A DNA stretch of 64,000 bases from Sinonovacula constricta (GCA_007844125.1 CM017572.1:45769027-45833026), one strand, 5' to 3'; shown: positions 11,080 to 22,200, counted from the first letter of the stretch. The notes: a model not told the origin generated them from the letters alone. A program made the numbers and translations.

Positions 11080-11135
11080 GAAATAAGACTAGAGCAAACA
11101 AACCTAACAGTTACCGCCTTTGTACGGTCATCTAG
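11080..11135 (-). repeat. Degenerate A/B core fragment
   Basis: The minus strand reads GACCGTACAAAGGCGGTAAC followed by TGTTAGGTTTGCTCTAGTC. This matches the right part of the shared core (GACCGTTCCAAGGCGGTAAC) and the B-type continuation TGTCGGGTTTGCTCTTG. The rest of the repeat is not recognisable. Confidence 0.6.
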
Positions 11136-12187
11136 ATGTGAATTTAAGAGTGCATTGTTGAGCAAGGGGCTACTTCGTAAAGAAGTATGAACAGTTGACG
11201 GATAACTCATCATTCAGTATGTTTGTACTAAAAGCGGAAAACAAATAGTATATTTTTGTGCTTTTATCCGTAGTTAACTGACCTGTACGTCATGAAAACA
11301 CCGACGTCTAGCAGATGCATTGGGTCTGATATTTCTAAACAAAACCATTTTCATTGTATAGCTATAAGTTTCGTAATTATCCGTTTTTAAATAATATTGA
11401 AATCCCATATAATAATGTTGATTAAACGACAAGCACAATAAACGTTTTAAAGCCTCACAAACGGCTGCATAAAAGAAACGTGTTTTTATTACAAAGTTTC
11501 ATTTGAAAACAATTATTGATTTGTTTAGGTATTGGGGTACTAAGATTTTTTATGATATTTATCTAAAAAAAACAAAGGCTAAGCTGTCCTGTACTATTCA
11601 TGAATGCGAGAGGGAAATGCATTTTTGCCTACAGCACAAGAAGTTTCGTTTTTCAAAGTCACTTTGAATGGTACTCAGAGGGAATTGCCTTTAACTTTCG
11701 GGAATGTTTCCAGCTGATCATTTATCACCCTCTCTTTTTACGCAGGTAATGGGTCTTTCAGTGATGACAAATCTCTACCAATATCTACCAACGTACACAT
11801 TTGTTTGTAAATTGACAGCGAAGCGGTCATTGTGTATTTTTTAAATATTAGATACCCTTTTAAGATGTATTAGAACTATTGTTGGGATACTTTAACATAG
11901 AACCTATCTTGAATGTTTTAATCTTGAATTGCATGACTTTTAGCAACACTACAATCATATTTTCTTCGTTTGTCATAATGCTCATGAAATAATGATGTCT
12001 GTAAGAAATTAAAGAGCTCGTAAAAAGGCCGGGCTTTATTTAGTTATCAATTTAGATAAAATGACTATTTCTTAATGGTCTGTTTATGGGTCTCATTATG
12101 GCAAAGAAATGTCGTTTAAAGTTTTATCGTACTTTCATGTCCTTTTTATTCGTTTTGCAAGAATGACTTTTTACCCGTCTTTCCATT
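11136..12187. other. Unassigned AT-rich sequence
   Basis: Nothing is recognisable apart from a possible diverged B body just before 12188. Confidence 0.35.
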
Positions 12188-12445
12188 GCTTGCATTTGAG
12201 AAACTCATCAGGAGGTGCGAGGTTAGAGCTCTGTAAAACTGGTTTAAGCACCCTAGTCGGCCCATATTGCCGACTGACTGTTCCATGGCGGTAATTGTCG
12301 GGTTTGCTCTTGTCGTTAAATGACTCATCACAAATTTGTTGTTACTTTTCACTTGGCTTGCATGTGAAATACCTTTTTCCTGTGCCTTTTCGGAGTTTGG
12401 TATATGTTGCAATGCTCATAGGAAAGTCATATATTCTTATTCTTA
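12188..12445 (+). repeat. Family B repeat, copy B2
   Basis: CATTGCTTGCATTTGAGAAAC leads into the core (GTGCGAGGTTAGAGCTCTGT, then TTGCCGACTGACTGTTCCATGG). The B tail follows: GACTCATCACAAATTTG, CTTTTCGGAGTTTGGTATAT, TTGCAATGCTCATAGGA. All four self-complementary segments of the core are present, with a mutation in the right-hand hairpin. No coding capacity is evident. Confidence 0.85.
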
Positions 12446-13889
12446 ATTTATTTAGTAACTTCTTATTGTGACAGATAACTTCTCTCATTTGTATATACAG
12501 ACTGATCTTTGTAATAATAATAAACAGTAGGATTTCCACTAACAGTCATTTAAAATGTGTTACATCAAATATGAATTTCCGCTAAGACCGCACCTTACTA
12601 ACTGAGAATATTAATAACCCATTGTGTGCCATTTTATTGAATACTCTCAACTGCTAGCGTATTTATTGCATCGGTCTTATAACATAAATAATAAATATCA
12701 TTTACAGGCATTTTTATAGACTTATATGATGGAGCAATATTAATAAAATAAACCGTTTTCCAGATTGTTTTGACACTGTCTCCTGTTACCGAAACATGAA
12801 CGTGTGGTTACACACGTAGGATTGACGATGAATTGGGACAAGTGTATGTAATTACATCCAGCGACAGATTGAAAAGCAATGAACGTCGAATGGTTCTCTC
12901 AAGTGCCATTCATTAGGTTTCTGTAGACTGGCAAGCCTCATTATTTTGTACTTCAATATATCCATGACGTATATAACATCTTCTATCTTCACATAAAATG
13001 TAGTCAAACTACATACCACGCACTCTTTACCACACACTTGTTTTGTGTTTCTGTCTGCGCAATAAGACTGCGATCTGAATTACATATTTAACTTCGAAGA
13101 AAGCCATGTTTATATCTGCAGAAGGCATGATATCTATTGCCCCTTATGGAACGTTCCAAAAGGGTCGGTGACGCCTGTTTACATAAACCAGTGTATCCAA
13201 TCAGTGTAAGTGTAAACCACGTGGTGAATGATTGGCCTACTTTACATGTGCGTTTTGTCCTTTTGCTGTATGATTGCTGGTCCAATCAGTAGTTTTCCTC
13301 CTTATTCAAGTAGCACGTCTCGGTAGTTTGATGAACGTTTGTTTCGCCTTTCTCTCTATTGCTAGTTCAAATCTCAACAATACAGATCATGTTTGTGCAA
13401 TATCCAAGGTGCCACAGACAGCATGGGTGAAAACAATGATTCATTGTCAAGCTGTTATGTTCACAGTTTTTTTGTTTTTTTGCTTTAACTTATTCAACGA
13501 TGATGTAATGTTCGAAAAGATAGTTAGGCTACTGTGGTTTCTTCGCTGTTGTTTGCTATCTATTGGTAATTGTCATTGTCATTTGCACTGTTACTATCGG
13601 CATACAAGGTTGTTTTCTTATTGATATAACACTCAAGTCTTATCAAACACTTTCTGATTTCCATTAGAGCCTGCTGAAGTGGTTTTCTGTTTATATTGAT
13701 ATTGTTTGTAATTGCAAGCTGCAATGAAATCTTCTGAATACATGGCTTTAATTACAGAAAACACTAACCAAGAAATTACCAAACTGTGGCAACTCGTGTT
13801 TTTGCTTGCCTTTACAGTTTTACATTACTTTCATATGCTGTTCCACAAGAGTGTGGCCATTCCAGATTGGGACTCTCAAAGTACATTTT
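12446..13889. other. Unassigned sequence
   Basis: An open frame of 116 codons at 13274-13624 (+) is rich in Cys, Phe and Leu and has hydrophobic stretches. I do not recognise it and would not call it a gene without transcript support. Otherwise nothing is identified. Confidence 0.35.
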
Positions 13890-14037
13890 TGCTCTTTTTG
13901 TTTAATGACTCATCACAAATTTGTTCTTACTTTTACATTTGGCTTGCATGTAAATTCCTTGATCCAGTGACTTTTCAAATTTGTGTATATGTTGCAATGC
14001 TCATAGGAGTTTACCATGTATATTCTTATTTAAGATT
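13890..14037 (+). repeat. Family B repeat tail lacking the core
   Basis: The stretch runs from AATGACTCATCACAAATTTG through TTTACATTTGGCTTGCATGT to TGTTGCAATGCTCATAGGAG and TATTCTTATT, matching the 3' half of B copies. The core that should lie just upstream is absent. Confidence 0.75.
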
Positions 14038-15052
14038 TTAACAAAAGGTATTGAACATGCATGTACAATATCATCTTTTAATTTGTCAGATTTCTTCTTA
14101 TTGAGCTTCTCAAAGATTTCGTCAGATAAGAATAATTTTGGTAAGCGTCTATGTTACTACCAGAAATCAAACAATTTAATCTACAAAAGAACAGCACCTG
14201 TAGCACTTGATAACTGGCTTAAAAGCAGAGACTCTCCAACCTTATTTCCGAAGTACATTCACAGATGATATCAAATGATATATAAAACAATTTTTTTTAC
14301 TTCCTTTAAAATACTTTCATAGTGTAAAACGGTTTCGAAAAGAATGTCATCAAACTAATCTCGTTATCAACAAACAACAAAACAAGCAACTCGTTAAACC
14401 TCGATATAAATAGCAAGTTCATGTATATACATGAAGATTAAGTTTATTAAAATAAGTTTGATCGTATCTGATTACATGTATGTTTAAGTCTAAATGAAAA
14501 AAAATAAGTTTACCAGCAATTCATATTCTGAAAACAATAGTTTTTTTATTGTTTGATAGAGTCTTTTGAAATAAAGTTTTACAGAGGTTTCTGCGATGAG
14601 TACAAATACAATTGCGATACAGTGGCTGTTAGTTGTCAAGTGAATTTAATTAATATGTTTTTGATATCGATTGATTAGTTATTAAAATCAATAATAACCT
14701 TACATACTTACAATCTGGTTCGAATGTAGATACGCTAATGCAACAGAAATTCAAATAATGTTCAAATGTACCGCTCACCATAGAATAAATATGGATATTT
14801 AGTAACTAAAAAGCACATAATCGTTGTTCATGTTTCTCTGTCTCAAAATGTTACAAAATAAGAGTGGCTGAGCATTTCATTTCACATGTGGTTTTCTCAA
14901 ACACAAACACTGTTAATACAATTATCTAAGAGACAACTGACATTACGCACATTTTTCTTCGTTTTTAGAGGTATATATATATTAGAGGAAATCACGTGGG
15001 CAAGTCTTTCCAGACAAAGTAGACATATGCACGTGATTTCCTCCGATTCGAT

Positions 15053-15053
<1 letters not shown>
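14038..15053. other. Unassigned AT-rich sequence
   Basis: No identifiable gene or repeat. A frame ending at 14268 (+) has no recognised domain. Confidence 0.35.

Positions 15054-15142
<89 letters not shown>
15054..15142. repeat. (TA)n microsatellite
   Basis: About 44 uninterrupted TA units directly precede family B copy B3. Confidence 0.95.
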
Positions 15143-15145
<3 letters not shown>

Positions 15146-15162
15146 TGTGCAAATATTAAAAT

Positions 15163-15475
15163 AAGAATATATAACAAAGTCCTATGAGCATTGCAACATA
15201 TATCAAACTCTGAAAAGGCACAGGACAAAGGTATTTCACGTGCAGGCCAAGTGAAAAGTAAGAACAAATTTGTTATGAGCCATTTAACTAAAAGAGCAAA
15301 CCCGACAGTTACCGCCTTGGAACGGTCAGTCGGCAATATGGGCCGACTGGGGTGCTTAAGCCGGTTTTACAGAGCTCTAACGTTGCACTTCCTGATGTGT
15401 TTGTCAAATGTAAGCAATGAAAAGAAAACAGATCTATTTGAATACAAAAATGTCCGAGTGCTGACGTCGCACATA
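15163..15475 (-). repeat. Family B repeat, copy B3
   Basis: The plus strand shows the reversed B order: AATAAGAATATATAACAAAG, CCTATGAGCATTGCAACATA, then ACAGTTACCGCCTTGGAACG, GTCAGTCGGCAATATGGGCC and GACTGGGGTGCTTAAGCC. Upstream body sequence continues with AATGAAAAGAAAACAGATC and ATGTCCGAGTGCTGACGTC. The main hairpin is an 8-bp perfect stem (CAGTCGGC/GCCGACTG as read on the minus strand, broken only by loop differences). The (TA)n array lies about 20 bp beyond its 3' end. Confidence 0.85.
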
Positions 15476-15569
15476 AACAACCTACAATAAAACTTATACA
15501 CGTTCATCATTTTATTAATTTCTCTGAAAGAAAGCAAATAGCAGCACTACTCCACCGTCCGACCACCCG

Positions 15570-15590
15570 CCCCCCCCCCCCCCCCCCCCC
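15570..15590. repeat. Homopolymer of 21 C
   Basis: An uninterrupted run of 21 C, followed by ACCCCACCCC. It is unusual in such AT-rich DNA and its length is likely to be unreliable in an assembly. Confidence 0.95.
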
Positions 15591-15959
15591 ACCCCACCCC
15601 AAAAAGAAGAAAAAATCATAATTTATATAGGTGTTATTAAAAGGGACTCAATATAATATAATAAACATGTATAGTTTATTTCAGTAAGACATACATGACA
15701 TGCTATAAAACACAAATTGTGACAAATGTCATTCTATAAAGCATAAATAGCTAAAAAGTATAACATAAATAATTAAATAAGAATATTTGATGTAAAAATG
15801 TTAAGGTAAGAATTTACTAGTAATAATTTTAAAAAGACCAAAATACATGTTGTCATTACTAAGGATGACAAAAAAAGTGGATACATATCCTCTTATTTCC
15901 ATTGTGGTCCTGTTCAGGATGGCATGTTCTGGCAAAGCATAACGAAAGTCTTACGAGCA
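15591..15959. other. Unassigned AT-rich sequence
   Basis: No recognisable feature. It may be distal 3' region of the CR1-like LINE that follows on the minus strand. Confidence 0.3.
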
Positions 15960-16620
15960 ACGAAATCAAAGGTAACTATTGATATTCATAACACATTCCT
16001 TAAGATTATTATATATTTTAGTAGTCATTACATGATTGAAAGCAGTATGATTTGCAGCAATAAATAAATAAAAATTTAAAATGTAAGTTCTCTAATCTAA
16101 ACATTATAAATAATGTATCACAGATATTTTTCACATATAGTGGTCATCACACGATTGCAAAAATACGGACATTTATTACAAAAGCTTAAAGGTAAATATT
16201 ACAGTGTAAATGTTATAAATAATATATCATTGGTATTTGTTCTGTTAATAGTCATTTTATGATTGCACATAAGATAGGATTTTACAGTACAGAATAGTAT
16301 TGCAGTCTAAATAAATATTATTATTAACACTCAATATCACAGATGTTTATCACATATACATAATTGTTTAAGGTCACTACATAATTTCAAGTAGATAAAG
16401 ACTTTTAGCAAAATACCTAAAAGTAAACTTTTCAATCTAAATATTGTAAGTAATGTATAAAAATGTTTATCACATTTAGTTTATGGATTTACATGATTTA
16501 CATGACTGTAAACACGTGGCTTTACAACAAAGAATGTGAAGGTAGGTATTGCAGTCTAAATATTAAACAAAATAATGGAGATGTTCATCACATTGTTCGA
16601 GATCATTGCTTGCTTGCAAA
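15960..16620 (-). repeat. Diverged tandem repeat, unit about 115 bp
   Basis: About six weakly conserved units recur. Each contains a version of AAAGGTAAATATTGCAGTC, TAAATATTATAAATAATGTA, TCACAGATGTTTATCACAT and a following CATTACATGATTGCA segment. Examples begin near 15965, 16086, 16190, 16310, 16430 and 16545. The last unit runs up to the C-terminal codons of the LINE at 16603-17166. The array therefore occupies the 3' untranslated region of that LINE. Confidence 0.6.
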
Positions 16621-17166
16621 TAGATGCGTTTTTACAGCGGATTTAAACTTTACTTTATTGGTCCATGACTTGATATTGGTCGGCAAGCTATTCCAGATTC
16701 GGCAGCCATTGTAAGAGAATGATTTCTTGCCAAAACCTTTAACTTTTGGAAGAACATAGCAAGATTCTGCACTAAAACGAGTGCGGTTATGAATTGAACG
16801 AGCTAAAATAAAATTTTCACTTAAGTATTTAGGAGCAGTTTCATTGTGAATGGACACATGGTTAAGTAAAATTTGGTGAACCCTAAGTTCAATTGGTAGC
16901 CAACCTAGTTTAACAAAATGATCTGCATCTAGGTGGGAACGTTGGTTTAGATTCAAAGCAAACCTTACAAGTTTATTTTGAGTTGTCTGAAGCCTATTTT
17001 TAAGATTCTTAGAAATACCAAAGAACCAGACCGTACAAGCATAGTCAAAATGACATTGAATTAAAGTAGTGATTAATACTTTTTTGGTATAAAAAGACAA
17101 AACGCTTTTCTTTCTGAACAAACATTTAAGACGGGTATTGGCTTTTTGTATAAAAGATGTTACCAT
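16603..17166 (-). pseudogene. CR1/L2-like LINE reverse-transcriptase C-terminus
   Basis: The 187-codon frame has the features of the C-terminal (thumb) part of CR1/L2-type RT proteins. CHFDYACTVWFFGISKNLKN is the HxDYxxxVW segment, followed by RLQTTQNKLVRFAL (residues about 58-71), then KLGWLPIELRVHQIL (about 86-100), RIWNSLPTNIKS (about 156-167) and a closing KFKSAVKTHLFASKQ. The catalytic palm with YxDD is absent, so this is a 5'-truncated insertion. The frame is open to a natural-looking end, suggesting moderate age. In the active element the protein would copy element RNA at a nicked target. A tandem-repeated 3' region follows on the minus strand. Confidence 0.85.
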
Positions 17167-17763
17167 CGATTAAAACTGAGTGATTGATCTAATAATGCTC
17201 CCAAATACTTTACTGAATTGGACTTTTTTTTATCTGGCAACGATTACACTATATATAAAATACTATAAAGTAAAAAACACGAAAATGACAAAATATCTAT
17301 TTTCATAAAATTACAAGAAAACACATGGCCTAATTTTATATTTCAGTGTTCATCAGCGGAGTTTTAAATAACTACTATAAGTGTAAATTTCCAGTTATCA
17401 TTAAAAAGAAGGCATACGTCAAAATGACTGTTTATACACAGACAATTGTCGCATATTTCTACTTTATTATAACAATAATATTTACCTCGAATGTCAACTC
17501 TAACTTAAAGAGACTTGGCCACAGTTTTTTTAATTGTGTGGCCACAGTTTTTTTAATTGTGAACACATTAATTTGGTCAAATTATCAAAAAAAGTTTGAC
17601 CCTTACCTGTACGCGATTACAGGTTTAAAAACAATGGTCAACATCATTCCGTAGTAAATCAATGTACAATGCAATGGACATTTAAAATCAGGCAAATAAA
17701 CACCTTTTGTAAAATATACATTTGGACAAAAGTTACATCAGAGTAATTAACATCCGATAATAG
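17167..17763. other. Unassigned sequence with a short tandem duplication
   Basis: GGCCACAGTTTTTTTAATTG occurs twice in direct succession at 17518-17562. Otherwise no gene or repeat is recognised. Confidence 0.5.
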
Positions 17764-18330
17764 AATAAGAATACATGACAAGGTCCTATGAACATTGCAA
17801 CATATCTCAAAATTGCAAAGGGCAACAACAAACGTATTTACATGCAAGTAAAATGTAAAAGTAAGAACAAAATAGTGATGAGTGTTTTACCAAAAAGATC
17901 AAAGTCAACAGTCACTGCCTAAGAACGGTCAGCCGTCAATATAGGGCGACTAGGGTGCTTAAACCGATTTCACAGAGCTTTAACCTCGCACTTTATGATG
18001 AGTTTCTCAAATGCAAGCAATGAAAAGAAACCCGATCTATTTGATTAAAAAATGTCCAAGCGCTGACGTTTTCTTTGATAATTTATGACGAAATTGTGAC
18101 GTCATTGAAAAAGAATGTCCGCATAATGTTTAGGAGAGAGGGATGTAGTATTTTTATTAAAAGAACTGCATAAAAAGTATCCATTGTAAATGAAATTACC
18201 TTTTTGAATCATGAAGAAATGACCACAGAAGAGTTAATGGTTGTAGCATCCTGTTCATGTGAAGAGGAACCAAAGTCCAATGTCCATCAAATTATAAACA
18301 CGTAACAATCCTTATATGATGAATTAAATG
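17764..18330 (-). repeat. Family B repeat, copy B4 (long form)
   Basis: From the 3' end: AATAAGAATACATGACAAGG, CCTATGAACATTGCAACATA, core pieces AACAGTCACTGCCTAAGAAC and GGTCAGCCGTCAATATAGGG, then TTTAACCTCGCACTTTATGA. The 5' body (to about 18330) matches B1 at 1600-1980, including GGTTGTAGCATCCTGTTCAT and CAAAGTCCAATGTCCATC. The core stems are partly mutated, so this copy is old. Confidence 0.75.
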
Positions 18331-19439
18331 ACAACATAGATTAGCATTTTATTAAAGATTCAATACTTTCTATATGATTTTACAGTGAAGCTTAAGTTAA
18401 AAGGTCACAAATAAATGGTCCACCGGATTCAACTGAAATAAACTGAGTGTGTTTGAAATATACCACTACCTCTTACACCGCTGTGATCTGGTCCTAAACC
18501 CCACGTGCTCCATTCCTCTTGGAACGCGTGTGGTAGGTTATGGCCGAGATGCTGAGATGAATCTAATGACCTATGACATTACATAGTCTTGCTCAGAGCA
18601 GCAGAAAGCAGTGAGGCCCCTCGCTGGATATTGCTTCCCCATTCCGACCCTTTCCTATAGTGAATGAGTGATATTTAGCATTGTTCATTCATAAATCTAA
18701 AGTGCATCTGAATTACACAACCTAATGAACCTCGCATTTAAGAAGATAATAATATACATGTTAACATTTAGTATAAACATACTTTACATTACCCATACAA
18801 GTATCAGAACCTTGTCAGTACACATGTTTAATCTAAAATTATCGTGAAGTAACGCATTAATAACCTCGGCAGGTATTTTAAACGTAGCTATCAACCCTCA
18901 TTGTTGACTAACTTAAGGATGCTTCAGCAATGCAATGTCAAAGCGGTCCTGATTATCCACTGGTTTATTATTAATATCTTTACAAGAACCACAACTAACA
19001 ACAAATACAATGTATGTTAGCGAGTGTCCCTACAACTGTAGACTATTTTTTTCCGCTGGTTTAGTGTTATAGCAAGTGTTGACAAACTTTACTTTGTTGG
19101 TTATGCGCAATGTGTGCTTTTATTATTTACAAACGCAACTAACAGTAAGTTAATGTTGTATACTATTTTGGTATTTGATTTTATGAGTCCTTTTTCTAAA
19201 TAACGTTCATAAGATTTTGCTAAATTGTGGCAAATATATGTCACAGCTGCAAACATGTTTTAAGGCCTCTCCAACGCCCCATAACCACTTGAAGACGATT
19301 ATTAAGTTTAGTTATTTTAAGAAATGAATCGCAGCGATATAATTATGGTCATTATAGCGACGTCCAGCTATTTTGGGGGAAGATCCTATACAAATGTCTG
19401 GGTAGAACCAATGACGCACCGCACGTCAGCCAGAAGACC
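18331..19439. other. Unassigned sequence with a GC-richer island
   Basis: 18470-18660 is less AT-rich than its surroundings (CCCCACGTGCTCCATTCC, GGAACGCGTGTGGTAGG). It might be an unrecognised mobile element, but I found no second copy in the window. The rest is featureless. Confidence 0.35.
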
Positions 19440-19560
19440 GTCCTAATTAAATCGTTCGCTTCGGCTGGAAATCGAATCCACGTGGTGAATGACGAAAGTC
19501 AGAGGAGTTACCAGTCCCCGAATCTACCATTACGCCATGGACGCTTATTTCTTGCTAAAT
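19440..19560 (-). repeat. tRNA-derived SINE remnant
   Basis: On the minus strand GTCCATGGCGTAATGGTAGA resembles a tRNA 5' end with an A box (TGGCGTAATGG). GGGACTGGTAACTCCTCTGA looks like an anticodon-arm region, and GTGGATTCGATTTCCAGCC supplies a B box (GGATTCGATTTCC). The spacing between the boxes is close to that of a tRNA with a long variable arm. A SINE head or a tRNA pseudogene are both possible. Confidence 0.55.
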
Positions 19561-19959
19561 CTAATACGATTATCTGCCCATGCTTTCGACGCGTCGCATG
19601 ATCCAGCTGCAACAGGCGCGTCTTGTGTGTTCCTGTGGCAAAGGCAAGTCAATCATATCGAGCAAAAATCGTATCAATTCGACGTAGAAGTGTTTTTTTT
19701 TTTACAATATACAATTTACCATTGATTTCCATGAGATGTCGGAAAATGCGAAACAGTAGAAATGGCCGTGCTTCCCCTTATACATCTTTATTTCCTCCAA
19801 TTAAATGAAGAATGTACAAGACCTGCAACTTTATTCGGAAAACAGACACCATGAAGAACATGATAAACAATCGTCCATTTGAGATAATTCTCTTTTAAAT
19901 GTGATATCATACACTGATATTATATAAAAAAGAGTATTTGATAGATATACATTGCTCTG

Positions 19960-19964
<5 letters not shown>

Positions 19965-20026
<62 letters not shown>
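19965..20026. repeat. (TA)n microsatellite
   Basis: About 30 TA units. Confidence 0.95.
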
Positions 20027-20029
<3 letters not shown>

Positions 20030-20196
20030 GCCGCCTCTAAGTAAACACAGACTGGTGTACGCTATGCTGATGGATTTTTATGAATAGGCTGCGCTGCATG
20101 GTAGTAAAATTCACGCACCTAGTCTGGCAACAGTCGATAAGAGTTATTTCCCTTGGCCACATTAGTCAGTTTCGTTTATCGCTTAGACGCCAGCTC

Positions 20197-20353
20197 GGGA
20201 CCGAAACTCATGGCCGTCATTCGCAATAGCCAGTTGCCCGCATTTTTGAGTTTCAAGTATATAGAATCAAATAGTAAACTGTTCGGGACCGAGAAAATTG
20301 GCCGTAATATAAAAATGGCCGTATTATCGAGTTGCCCGCATTGTGAGTTTCTA

Positions 20354-20355
<2 letters not shown>
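20197..20355 (+). repeat. Imperfect direct duplication
   Basis: GGGACCGA...GGCCGT...AGTTGCCCGCATT...GAGTTTC occurs twice (from 20197 and from 20285), the second time with an internal duplication of ATGGCCGTA. It lies between two TA microsatellites. The motif looks like the repetitive end of a DNA transposon, but no transposase or matching inverted copy was found. Confidence 0.5.

Positions 20356-20431
<76 letters not shown>
20356..20431. repeat. (TA)n microsatellite adjoining the mariner end
   Basis: About 38 TA units, ending directly at the mariner-type terminus TACGAGGTACTGTC. Mariners insert at TA, so this array was either the target or grew from it. Confidence 0.95.
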
Positions 20432-20433
<2 letters not shown>

Positions 20434-21215
20434 GAGGTACTGTCAAAAAGTTCCCGGACTTGTCCTTTTAAACACATTATTGACGTCGGATCGTCATAAA
20501 ATTTATTATGCAAGTATTTCTATTAAATTTAATATCGAAAGGTAAGAAAACGAAGATTTAAAAACGTATTTGACTTTATTTTTTCACATTTAGCATGTCC
20601 ACAACCCTAATACGGAGCACTTCAGAATCTGCCTTATTTTACAATGAGATGACTTTTCTTCTTGAAGTTTCTCAAAATAACGCCTCCAAAGCGTCAAGAT
20701 TTTTCCGCATGACGTTAACGGAAGGTTACTAGTAAACAATAACAAAATTTCAGCGTGATCCGTTGACGTTCGCCATTTTGTGAAGTATAATTTACGCCGT
20801 GTTAAAATTCTGAAGCAAGAAAATGACACCGTTAAGTGAACTTACGGAGCAGCGGACAGTGATTAAATTCTGTGCAATGTCTGGTATGACCCTGACGGAT
20901 ACTTGGAAATTCATGAAACAGAAGGATGGTGTTGTTAATTGTTCCAGGACTCTTGTGTTTGAGTGGCACAAACGTTTCCGGGAAGGTAGGGCGGATATCG
21001 AGGATAATGCGCGAAGCGGAAGGCCGGGAAATGATGCGCGCAGCCAAAAAGATTAAGGACCTCATAGCAAATGATCGGCGCAATAATTTTTTGCACGCAC
21101 TGTTGTATACAACAAAGTAGCACGTGCAATTTACCGTACTTTTAGCGCCAGCTATTGTGCAGTAGTCCCTTCGTAAGATCACTGCACACACGCTGTTTAA
21201 GAAAAAAATACAATG
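20432..21215 (+). mobile_element. Truncated mariner-like DNA transposon
   Basis: The left end TACGAGGTACTGTCAAAAAG followed by TTCCCGGACTTGTCC has the form of a mariner terminal inverted repeat beginning at a TA dinucleotide. A transposase N-terminus follows at 20823. No catalytic DDE/D part and no matching right-hand inverted repeat are visible before the next TA array at 21223. The element is therefore a 5' fragment, possibly deleted on the right. Confidence 0.7.
20823..21056 (+). pseudogene. Mariner transposase N-terminal HTH domain
   Basis: The 77-codon frame contains LTEQRTVIKFCAMSGMTLTD (residues about 7-26), then CSRTLVFEWHKRFREGRADI (about 40-59) and EDNARSGRPG (about 60-69). These correspond to the first and second helix-turn-helix units and the RSGRP linker of mariner transposases, the part that binds the terminal inverted repeats. 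After RSGRP a frameshift occurs: the continuation (KIKDLIANDRRNN) is in another frame at 20926-21120. The catalytic domain is missing, so the protein could at most bind DNA. The ATG at 20823 is a plausible start because it lies a few residues before the conserved EQR motif. Confidence 0.85.
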
Positions 21216-21216
21216 G

Positions 21217-21222
<6 letters not shown>

Positions 21223-21256
<34 letters not shown>
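21223..21256. repeat. (TA)n microsatellite
   Basis: About 16 TA units, the third TA array within 1.3 kb. Confidence 0.95.
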
Positions 21257-21260
<4 letters not shown>

Positions 21261-22068
21261 ACGAATAAACATGAGAATAAAAAATGAAACTTAGATAAAG
21301 AGATTATATCCTTACTCTAAAAATGTTTTAGACCTCGTCGAAGCGCGAAAAACAAGACGACATGGTTAGATAAAGAGTCACCAGTATAAAGCAAAGAAAA
21401 AACACAGCAATACAACAAAAAGACAAAAGAACAAACAACTTCAAAATCGAAATATCAGAAACGCACATACACATGTAAACTAGGCATTGACACAAAGGTA
21501 AAGAAAAGAAACAGAATGTTGGATTATGACTGGCACTAATCCCTCTCCCCCTAATCCCCGAGAAATTTGTGTTTTAAAAGTGTAGAAGATGCGTTCTAAA
21601 GTACATATTGACACACGGTTTTATTGGTTTACTAAACTGAATCTACAACTCTGAGGAAAAGTCGAAGACATGTACCCTGAACAACATAAATTTGCTGTTG
21701 ATAACTGATTCAGTTTTTGCACAAAAATATGCGCAGACGGGCAAAAACATCTTTCCCTTTAAGTTCGACCATACAATGCGGCTTGCTAACATTTCTGAGC
21801 TATGCTTTCCTATTGAGCGTCGTTTGCATATTAAGAAAAAAATTGTGGAAGTGGCGCATTAATAGCAAACTCCAATTAAGGTATCTTGAAATCTTATGCT
21901 CAACAAACATACGTTATTTATTGTTTGACTTAATTAATATTTCTATTGGGAGTTCTAGCAGTTGCTTTGCATAATTTCGCAGAATAAGCAATATAGCCCA
22001 GGAGACTGCTTATTACAGTTACAACTAAAACTCGTCTAATACAGATTCTATGCACAGGCTTAGGCTTA
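21257..22068. other. Unassigned sequence
   Basis: The frame at 21717-21974 (+) is hydrophobic in its middle but not recognisable. Nothing else is identified. Confidence 0.3.
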
Positions 22069-22200
22069 AGGGGAAGTTGGACCAGATGATATACAGCTAT
22101 CAGTAAAACTTATTAGATATTTTCTCAAAGATAGTTCACAAATTATATTCAGCATTTTCAAATTAGCTATGCTTTTCTCTAAACAATACATTGTAGTTTA
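22069..22200 (+). pseudogene. Possible LINE RT fragment (GPDD motif)
   Basis: One frame reads GEVGPDDIQLSVKLIRYFLK and then DSSQIIFSIFKLAM. The GPDDI segment followed by a hydrophobic helix and an IFxxAM ending is the usual start of the RT domain in LINE ORF2 proteins. The fragment is short and isolated, so confidence is limited. Confidence 0.4.

Noticed and set aside
13274..13624. A 116-codon open frame
   Set aside because: Low-information, hydrophobic composition, no recognised motif; not supportable as a gene.
17985..18025. Hammerhead-ribozyme-like CTGATGAG in the reverse B consensus (for example TTCCTGATGAGTTTCTC), tempting because Penelope-like elements can carry hammerheads
   Set aside because: No correctly placed GAAA core with pairing stems I-III follows; the motif is at the edge of the core and is mutated in most copies.
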